Source of the DNA: Acidobacteriaceae bacterium
Lineage (GTDB): Bacteria > Acidobacteriota > Terriglobia > Terriglobales > Acidobacteriaceae
Direction: 5' to 3'
Length of the DNA stretch: 14,561 nucleotides
Assembly: GCA_003133425.1 (NCBI GenBank)
Contig: PKXI01000390.1
Location: forward strand, 1-14,561
The notes under the pieces are model-generated. The model ran no database searches, was not told where the DNA came from, and saw only the letters and a program-made list of their open reading frames with translations. Both the position numbers and the translations under genes were made by a program. The stretch's first letter is position 1. Each line of letters opens with the position of its first letter. Positions 8,065 to 14,561 of the stretch are shown here, in pieces.

Positions 8065-9902
8065 TGCTGACTGCCATTGCGGGGCTCGGTCACTTCGAGT
8101 ATGCGATCCGCAGTCACATCGTGCAATAACTGGCGTGTACCCGATGGCCAGTTGACCTCGATTTCCTTCATCACGCGCGAACTGCCCAGACCGAAGTGCA
8201 CGCGCGGGTCGCTTGAAGCGGCATAGCCCGTGCTGGTCGTTGCCTCGTTGTAAAGCATCCTGCCGTCATCGGTCGTGATCCGAATCCGGGCGCCAATGCC
8301 CATCCGGTTGCTTTTCGTTCCCACAAGTTTGAGCAGAACCCAGTGATTGTGCGTTTCGGTCACGTTGCGGAACACGCTGACAGGGGCGCCCAGAGCGGTC
8401 ACTACGAGATCCATTCGCCCGTCGTTGTCAAGATCCCCGTACGCGAGCCCCCGGTGCGGGGCTGGCCGAGTAAAGTCGGCCCCGGCAGATGCGCTCACAT
8501 CTTCAAACTGCCCGTTCCCGCGATTGCGAAACACCGAGTTCGGTTCGGCATACCGAAAATGCGATGAAATTTCCTCGATATTGTCCAGCACATTGCTGCG
8601 CGCCACCACCAGGTCCTTCCAACCATCGTTGTCGAGATCGACGATCCCGTTCGACCAGCCGGACATCGGCCTGGTTAGATTCGCAAGCCGGCTCTCCTGA
8701 CTCGCATTGCGGAACTGTCCTTTGCCTTGGTTGATGAACAATGGGAACGTTTCGTTTTCGATCGCGGTGTGCCATATGTCCGGCAAGCCATCGTTGTTCA
8801 GATCCCGGAAGTCAGCGCCCATTCCTGCAAGGGCAGTCCCCTCGTCGTTGTAGGCCACACCTGCCTGAAAACCCACCTCCTCAAATCGCTTTCCTCCCAC
8901 GTTGTGAAACAGGAGATTCGGGCTGTTGTCGTTGGCCACAAACACGTCGAGAAAGCCGTCGCCATCGTAATCCGCAAACACAACTCCCATTCCCTTGCCC
9001 AGCACGGTTGAAATTCCCATCTCCGCCGAAACGTCGGTAAACGTGCCATCACCGTTGTTGCGGTAGAGCGTGTTAGGCAGTGGACCGAAGCTGCCCGGGT
9101 GACAGTAACCGCGGCCATCCAGCCCCGTGCAGACAGGTTCGTAGTGCGGATCCCACTGGCAGTAATTTGCCACAAACAGGTCCAGTAGTCCGTCGTTGTT
9201 GTAGTCGAACCAGCCGGCCGCGACCGACCACATCTTGCGGCCGTTGTACATGGCGCCGCTTAGACCGGCCTTCGCGGTGACGTCGGTGAAGGTGCCATCA
9301 CCGTTGTTGTGAAAAAGCTGATTCCCGTTGACGTTGACCACAAACAGGTCGGGCCGGCCGTCATTGTCGTAGTCTCCCACAGCCGCGCCCATACCAAAAC
9401 CCGCTCCGGTGACACCAGCACGCTCGGAAACATCGGTGAACGTTCCATCGCCGTTGTTGTGAAAGAGGCGGTTGAAATACTTGGGGCCCGTTTTCACCAG
9501 CGAGGGCATCTCTGCGCCATTGACCAGGTAAATGTCGAGCAGGCCATCCCCGTCGTAGTCGAACAGCGCGACGCCGGCGGGCATGGTCTCGGGCTGGTGT
9601 TTCTCAGGGGTGGGACAATTTTCGGTAATAAAATGTACGCCGGCTTTTTGAGCGATGTCCTCGAACCTGATGGCTGATGGAAGTGCAACTGCCGGGAAGA
9701 TATCCTGGAGCGACTTTCCCCGGCGCGGACCCAACCAGGGAAACAGCATCTTCGGCGCCAGCAAACCGGCCGCGCGCAGAAAGGTTCGCCGGGAGCCGTC
9801 GATGATCGAACCCGGATCAACGGCCGGAGGCGACACGACGCCCAGGGCGAACATGATTCCAACGAGCACAACAGTGCAAAGCAATAGAATCAACACCGCC
9901 AA
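8061..9902 (-). CDS. CRTAC1-family FG-GAP/VCBS repeat protein with ASPIC/UnbV domain
   Basis: A 613-residue envelope or exported protein. Residues 1-27 are a hydrophobic segment. RRTFLRAAG (38-46) follows and looks like a twin-arginine motif, oddly placed after a membrane helix. Seven calcium-loop motifs of an FG-GAP/VCBS beta-propeller start near residues 115 (DYDGDG), 177, 233, 311, 367, 422 and 490. They are interleaved with HNNGDGTFTDVS-type strands. An ASPIC/UnbV domain closes the protein at about 520-605 (MGIGARIRI, TSTGYAASSDPRVHFGLG). Three cysteines sit at 248, 258 and 267. The start is TTG at 9902, preceded by GAGGA 6 bases upstream. The family is common in Acidobacteriota and Planctomycetota, with adhesion or ligand-binding roles proposed but no settled function. 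It is downstream of the TonB receptor and overlaps the TPR gene. Confidence 0.9.
   Translation of the reverse strand: MAVLILLLCTVVLVGIMFALGVVSPPAVDPGSIIDGSRRTFLRAAGLLAPKMLFPWLGPRRGKSLQDIFPAVALPSAIRFEDIAQKAGVHFITENCPTPEKHQPETMPAGVALFDYDGDGLLDIYLVNGAEMPSLVKTGPKYFNRLFHNNGDGTFTDVSERAGVTGAGFGMGAAVGDYDNDGRPDLFVVNVNGNQLFHNNGDGTFTDVTAKAGLSGAMYNGRKMWSVAAGWFDYNNDGLLDLFVANYCQWDPHYEPVCTGLDGRGYCHPGSFGPLPNTLYRNNGDGTFTDVSAEMGISTVLGKGMGVVFADYDGDGFLDVFVANDNSPNLLFHNVGGKRFEEVGFQAGVAYNDEGTALAGMGADFRDLNNDGLPDIWHTAIENETFPLFINQGKGQFRNASQESRLANLTRPMSGWSNGIVDLDNDGWKDLVVARSNVLDNIEEISSHFRYAEPNSVFRNRGNGQFEDVSASAGADFTRPAPHRGLAYGDLDNDGRMDLVVTALGAPVSVFRNVTETHNHWVLLKLVGTKSNRMGIGARIRITTDDGRMLYNEATTSTGYAASSDPRVHFGLGSSRVMKEIEVNWPSGTRQLLHDVTADRILEVTEPRNGSQQ
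9031..9459 (-). repeat. Three DNA copies of the NNGDGTFTDV-encoding unit
   Basis: Near-identical 30-base blocks at 9031-9060, 9280-9309 and 9430-9459 encode NNGDGTFTDV in the CRTAC1-type protein. Their nucleotide similarity exceeds what amino-acid conservation alone needs, which suggests fairly recent internal duplication or gene conversion of propeller blades. They are coding repeats, not mobile DNA. Confidence 0.7.
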
Positions 9903-10061
9903 ACGCGTTCCTCTTTGTCTTTACTCTTTAATCATAGATCGAGGCCTTGACGAGAAAAGTGCCACCGCCGCGATGTTGCGTGCAGCGATGACACTATGGA
10001 GTTGCAGTCGTTAGGGGAGGGCTACCACTGTGACCTCGTGGAATTATGACTTCCCAAGGTC

Positions 10062-10077
10062 GTCCGCCGCGGCGGAC
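10062..10077. repeat. Perfect 16-base palindrome in the receptor-CRTAC1 gap
   Basis: GTCCGCCGCGGCGGAC is fully self-complementary, and CGTCCGC (10061-10067) can also pair with GCGGACG (10082-10088) to make an alternative stem. It lies in the 247-base gap between the receptor stop and the CRTAC1 start. It could be an attenuating RNA structure, a processing site or a protein site. No T-run follows. Confidence 0.6.
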
Positions 10078-10113
10078 CGCAGCGGACGAAACCCAAGAGC
10101 ACCCCAACCAATT

Positions 10114-10141
10114 TTCGTGGATCGGATTACGAAACCACGAA
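10114..10141 (-). terminator. Hairpin just after the TonB receptor gene
   Basis: TTCGTGG (10114-10120) and CCACGAA (10135-10141) form a 7-base-pair stem with a 14-base loop, 9 bases beyond the receptor stop. No U-tract follows on the - strand, so it is at best a weak or partial terminator that would lower expression of the CRTAC1 and TPR genes. Confidence 0.3.
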
Positions 10142-10149
10142 TCTCGGAG

Positions 10150-13100
10150 CTAATAGTACAACTTCAGACTCATTTGCAAAACACGCGGGTTGTTCCACTG
10201 GCTTGTGATAGTGCCGAAGGTCGGATTCTTAAATGAGTCCACCGGCGAATTCAAGGTACTATTCGGAGGGTTGTAAACAACGTTGTTGAAGAGGTTGAAC
10301 GCTTCAGCTCGGAATTCGAAGTATCTTTGCTCTCCGAGCCCTAAATGGAATTGGCGGCTAAGGTTCATGTCGACATTGTTCCAATGTTGCCCGGTCAACG
10401 GGTTCGGCTTTTCAGTGCCGTATGTGTACGCCGCCGGCTGCACGAAGGAAGCGGGGTTGATCCATTGAATTTCGGATGAGTTTGTAGGGACGCTGCTGTT
10501 CGGGTTGCTGACCTCGTTCGCACGTTCCTGGTTGCAGCAGCCAACGTTCTCTGCATCCGCGCCAGTGGTCACCGTGTAAGGCTTGCCCGAAGTGACTTGC
10601 ACAATGCCGTTGACCGCCCATCCGCCAGCCACGGTGGAGACCAGCTTATTGGGAGACTTGTTGTAGGGCGACGCCGCCCCAAATGACACCGAGAACACGT
10701 GCCTCTCATTGAGGTCCGAGTTGCCGTAGTCACCCTTGCGGTTATACGGATTCGTCGAGTCGCAGCTTGCACCCAGGTTGCAGCCGTCTGCATTCGACTG
10801 CGACAGTGTGTAAGCCGCCAGGAAGTTAATCCCGTGGGTTGGACGTTCGGTGACGGTGACCTGCAGGGCGCTATAACGGCTGTCACCCACGCTCTGGTCC
10901 AGCCATTGCTGCAGCATGTAGGGGTACGGCCGCCGCGATTGAACATCGCCTGGTCCCGGCTGGGGGACGTTCATGACCGGACCCCAGTCCTCATGCCTGC
11001 CGTTGGAACCGACATAGTTCGCATCGAGAGTCATGTTGGCCGGTAACTGCCGCTGGATACCTGCGTTCCACTGGTCGAAGACCGGAGTTTTGAAGTTCGG
11101 ATCCACCATCCACTGGCTCACCTGGCTGAAGTCGTTGATTGGATAAATGATCGATCCACCACTGCCAAATTGCAGCGGATCGGCCGCATTCACTGTTGGA
11201 ATATTCACGTTCAGACCGTTGTTTTGGTCGGTGGCGACCGCCGGCCAGTTGCCGCCGAAGTTCTGCGAGAGCTGGGTGATGTCAGCCCACTCGTCGAAGA
11301 AGCGGCTATACGCAGCGCGAATGACTGTCTTGTCATTCAGGCGGTAGGCAAGGCCGAACCGGGGAGCCCAGTCGAACAGCGAGTTCTTGATCACCCGGAG
11401 ACTCGGGTTGACGACGGCGTTCGGGGGAAGCATCCCCGTGCCGGGCGTGCTCGAAGCGGTGTAGATGCCATCCGGAATGCAAGGCGCGCCCTGGTTTGCC
11501 GAGCAAGTGGGGGGCAGCGCGTTCAGGAGATATAGGCCTGTGATGGGGTTGGCATTGCCCGTGTAGTAATTTCCGCCGAGGCCGGTGCCATAAATCGGCG
11601 TGTAGACCATGTCGTTGCGGAAGCCGAGGTTGAGGGTCAGACGGCTCGTCGCCTTGAACTGGTCCTGGATGTAGATCCCGTTGATCCAGCATCCTTAACC
11701 ACTTCGTCGATGTTCCGGTAGCCGGCTGAGGACGGAACACCGAGCAGCAGGGACGCCCAGCTATTTCCGCCATTGCCTGGGTTCAACCCTTCACTCGCGG
11801 TTTGCTGGGCTGAGAAACCAATATTGGAGTATGCGATCGGCGAAGTGAAGTTGTTGGTCACAAAATCGACGCCGGCCTTGATCGTGTGCTTGCCCAGGAT
11901 CTTGGTGAATGAACCGCCGAACTCCCAGTCATCCCCCAACCCGGAGGCCTGCAACTGCGAACCGGTCAACCCGACATAACCGCTCGCCGAATACTGCGGG
12001 GCATACCCCGTGTTGTTCAGGATCGTAAAGTACGGGGACATCCCGAGTGTCTTCAACTGCGACAGAAACCCCGCATCCTCGCCGGGATGAGAGGCGCCGG
12101 TGTAGGTGTATCCGTAGTTTCTGGCGAAGTACACGTCAGAGAAGGCCGTGGAACTGAATGTGTGTGTCCAGTGTCCGATGTAGTTGTGGCCGGGAACGTG
12201 GATGAAGCTATTGCCAATGGTACCCGTTGGAGTTGTCTCGAACAGGTCGAACTGGCTGTAGCGGAACATGGCCTGATTATTGTTGCCGAAGTTCTGATCC
12301 ACTCGGAGCGTTCCCGATTGTTGGTCGTAGTCGGTCCTTGCGGGGACATAGAGGTTGGCCCCGTTGACCAGGCTGCCGCTGTTCGGGATGACCGACTCAT
12401 ACAGAGCCGAGATCGGACTGATCCGGCCGGTCGGTATTTGGTTGTTCAGGAATGCGGTGCGCGCGAACCCAGAGCCGGCAGTAGCCGTTGTGGCGGGGTC
12501 ATAGATCTGATCAATAACGTTGTTGTTGGAATCTCGATCGTTACAGATGCCGGCCGTAAATCCCTTGGTGCATAGGCCACTGAAGTCGCCGGCGCGCATC
12601 GCAGCCGTGGGTCCCAGCGTTCCGGTTTCCACCGCGGAACGGTACGCGTAATTTTCCCAGGCTGCGAAGAAGAAGGTGCGATTCTTGCCGTTGTACAGCT
12701 TTGGAATCGAAAGCGGCCCGCCGACGGAAGCGCCATACTGGTTCTGCCGCAGGGGAGCAACTGACGTCCCAAAGTAGGCCTTGGCGTCCATCACCTGGTT
12801 GCGCAGGAACTCCCAGCCATCGCCATGGTACTCGTTGGTGCCCCCTTTTGTAACCACGCTCACCGTGGCTCCGGCAGCGCCGCCGTACTCGGCCAGATCG
12901 TTGTGGCCCTGGCTCTTGAACTCCTGAATGGCGTCGATGATGGGCGAATAGTTGTAGGTTCCGGACAGCGTGTTCAGGTCGTTAGAGCCGTCGAGTATGA
13001 ACATGTTGCTGCGGTTGCGGGCGCCGTTCACTGCCGGGAAACTGAACTGCCCGATCGACGCACCATTCCACCCGCCGCCTCCGCTGTTGTTCTGGTCGGT

Positions 13101-13634
13101 ATTGATGTTCGAGACGCCCGGCAGCATCGTCAATAATTCGGTGAAGTTGCGACCGTTCAAAGGCAGGTCGTTCACCTGCGCCGGCGAAACAACCGTGCCC
13201 AGCTCAGAGGTTGAAAACTCCAACGAGGGCGCGGCGGCTGTTACCGTGACGGTGCTCGAGGTTGCGCCGACGGTCAGATGAAAGTCAAACGTCGCAGTCT
13301 GGCCAACTTGGAGGGTTACCGCCGGCTGCGACACCGAGGCAAAGCCGGCTGCGGACGCTTGCATGCTATAGACGCCCGGCACGACGCTCGGGAAGTCGTA
13401 AATTCCGTCGGTGTTGCTGGTTGTTTTCCTCACGACGCCGGTGTCCACGTTCGTGAGCGCAACCTGCGCATTTGCAACTGAAGCGCCGCTTGGATCCTTG
13501 ACGACGCCGTTAACGTTCGCTGTTGCCTGCTGGGCCATGGCGGCCGGGGCCATCAAACCTGCAACGCTCAAAAGCATCACAAGCAGCCCGAGATACCCGT
13601 GCCATTTCCGGAGTCTCCTGACCAATGTCTCCAT
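10150..13634 (-). pseudogene. TonB-dependent outer-membrane receptor (Oar-like), frameshifted
   Basis: An outer-membrane active-transport receptor of the large Acidobacteriota type. From ATG 13634 there is a signal peptide (cleavage likely after AMA at 34), a carboxypeptidase-regulatory-like beta domain (about 39-120), and a plug carrying VNDLPLNGRNFTELLTMLPGV spread over 154-174. A beta-barrel follows, ending in QMSLKLYY. The reading frame breaks near 11688. The first frame runs on to a false stop at 11637, while the second, open from at least 11688, reads WINGIYIQDQFKATSR and onward to the stop at 10150. Adding one base there restores VVKDA-WINGIYIQDQF and a protein of about 1161 residues, normal for the family. 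The lesion is thus a single-base deletion or a sequencing error. AGGAGG (13639-13644) lies only 4 bases before the start. The substrate is unknown; fucosylated glycans are suggested by the shared operator. Confidence 0.85.
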
Positions 13635-13712
13635 ACTGCCTCCTTTTGACTTGTTGGTGCGCGCCCGAGAGAACGTTTACCGACTGCCTGCTTGAGAGAG
13701 GGTTTTGCGGTC

Positions 13713-13735
13713 GGTAAGTTATCGATTACTTTACC
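13713..13735 (-). promoter_or_regulatory. Palindromic LacI-type operator at the receptor transcription start
   Basis: AAGTTATCGATTACTT at 13716-13731 is a palindrome centred on CG with a single mismatched pair, the shape usual for LacI-family operators. It sits 17 bases downstream of the -10 box, over the predicted start of transcription, so a bound repressor would block the receptor operon. It contains the 14-base word TAAGTTATCGATTA, also found at 112-125 before the fucose cassette. The regulator class is inferred from the motif shape. Confidence 0.68.
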
Positions 13736-13743
13736 GCGTCACA

Positions 13744-13772
13744 AATCTAGTAGTTGGTCGTGCGCTTGTCAA
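13744..13772 (-). promoter_or_regulatory. Sigma70-like promoter of the receptor operon
   Basis: On the - strand TTGACA (13772-13767) and TAGATT (13749-13744) are separated by exactly 17 bases. The -35 box is a perfect match and the -10 box matches at four of six positions. The start would be near 13737, giving an untranslated leader of about 100 bases before ATG 13634. Confidence 0.68.
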
Positions 13773-14160
13773 GGATTTTTTTAAAACTGACTGCAGGCGA
13801 TACGACGTCGGTGTACATTATTGATTCAATACCTGTTAAGAGGTCGGGGGCCGCCCATGCATCCCAGCGACAAAGCCCCTTTAGCCATGCGCCCCAGATC
13901 ACACGTCCCTATTGAAATGAAGGCAAGGCAAGTCGCCTCCTCCTCGAGAGCGCGGCGCTGATTGCGAACAGGCTTCACTGATAGTGGTTCGGGCCGTCCG
14001 CGGAGGCAATTGCGGGGCAGACTCAAACCGACGGGGTTACCGCTCGTTGTATCGAATTTCGCGTTGGCGGTGCGCATCCGATCTGGCGCGCGGAGACGGT
14101 CAATGTAGCAACTGCGCGTAGACACCAGCTAATCGAGACGCAGTGCAGTGCCGTTGTACC
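13773..14160. other. Intergenic region between divergent genes, nothing recognised
   Basis: About 390 bases lie between the receptor promoter and the right-edge gene. A 99-codon open frame on the - strand (13826-14125) has no family resemblance, no ribosome site and a low-complexity, Arg-rich look, so it is treated as chance. No RNA gene, repeat or second copy of the TAAGTTATCGATTA site was seen. Confidence 0.5.
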
Positions 14161-14561
14161 ATGTCCGGAAGAGGTAAAAATAGGTTGCGATTCTACTGGC
14201 TCTGCGTTCACCGTCCGCGCTCAGTCCCGCCTGGCAGGATTGGAAGGTACATTAGACCCCTATGGTTCCGGGCCGTTTTTCTGCTGTCAACGGTGTGCGC
14301 CTTACTTGCTCTCGTGCTGCGCATCGCTCCAGCATCGGTGATCGCTGCAGGCCAGCAGGGGCAAGCTTCAGGCGGAGAAATGACCAACGCCGGCCCGCAG
14401 GCGGCGGTATTCGATAGTCAGCACCGACCCATCACGGCCGGCGGCTTCGTGAAGACGGGTCCGGTTGTGTTCATTGATGCAACCGACAAGGCGGGGCTGT
14501 CGAAGTGGCGGAACGTAACCGGTAATCCGGATAAACGAGTGATCATTGAAGCGAAGGGCTC
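14161..14561 (+). CDS. Second CRTAC1-type (FG-GAP/ASPIC-UnbV) protein, N-terminus only
   Basis: An open frame runs from ATG 14161 to the window edge (133 codons, no stop). Residues 35-58 (a hydrophobic stretch rich in Leu, Val and Ala) form a membrane anchor or signal segment. Further on, PVVFIDATDKAGL followed by KRVIIEAKGS matches the region just before the first FG-GAP blade of CRTAC1-type proteins. Compare IRFEDIAQKAGVHF in the gene at 8061-9902. The calcium motif DYDxDG would be expected within the next 15 or so residues, beyond the edge. The start is uncertain. No good ribosome site precedes 14161, whereas an in-frame TTG at 14185 has AGAGG 10 bases upstream. The gene diverges from the TonB receptor. 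Confidence 0.62.
   Translation, partial: MSGRGKNRLRFYWLCVHRPRSVPPGRIGRYIRPLWFRAVFLLSTVCALLALVLRIAPASVIAAGQQGQASGGEMTNAGPQAAVFDSQHRPITAGGFVKTGPVVFIDATDKAGLSKWRNVTGNPDKRVIIEAKG

Noticed and set aside
9931..9936. TATGAT on the - strand as an internal promoter for the CRTAC1 gene
   Set aside because: A good -10 box, but no acceptable -35 box lies 16-18 bases upstream. Co-transcription with the receptor is simpler.
13826..14125. 99-codon - strand open frame near the right edge
   Set aside because: No ribosome site, no family resemblance and biased composition; also upstream of and unrelated to the receptor promoter.

Overview
The window looks like a carbohydrate-use locus from an Acidobacteriota chromosome (Terriglobia/Bryobacterales-like). 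This is inferred from family content, not from a marker gene. The signs are a very large TonB-dependent receptor with an N-terminal carboxypeptidase-regulatory-like domain and the PLNGRNF...LPGV plug signature, a CRTAC1 (FG-GAP plus ASPIC/UnbV) protein overlapping a giant TPR protein, and moderately GC-rich coding sequence. No rRNA, tRNA, CRISPR array or insertion sequence was seen.

Left half (about 70-5260, + strand): a sigma70-like promoter leads into an aldo/keto reductase, a zinc-dependent medium-chain dehydrogenase, the two ends of a fucP-type L-fucose permease whose middle is missing, and a small protein resembling the RbsD/FucU sugar mutarotases. After an unexplained 298-base gap comes a Tat-exported GH29 alpha-L-fucosidase. 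Together they read as an L-fucose release, uptake and oxidation cassette, with the permease broken.

Right half (13772 back to 5401, - strand): a second strong promoter leads into a TonB-dependent receptor of about 1160 residues, interrupted by one apparent single-base deletion near 11688. It is followed by a CRTAC1-family protein and an 887-residue TPR protein, whose start overlaps the CRTAC1 stop in ATGA. The two halves converge on a hairpin at 5268-5320. At the right edge, a + strand gene running off the window (14161 onward) is the N-terminus of what looks like a second CRTAC1-type protein.

The most useful observation is that the two outward-lying promoters, 13.6 kb apart, share the 14-base word TAAGTTATCGATTA just downstream of their -10 boxes. 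At the receptor promoter this word lies in a near-perfect palindrome centred on CG, as in LacI-family operators; at the aldo/keto reductase promoter it lies in a 12-base tandem repeat. This ties the fucose cassette and the receptor/CRTAC1/TPR operon into one predicted regulon, although no regulator gene lies in the window. Both lesions fall in transport genes (inner-membrane permease and outer-membrane receptor), which suggests either a decaying locus or sequence errors.
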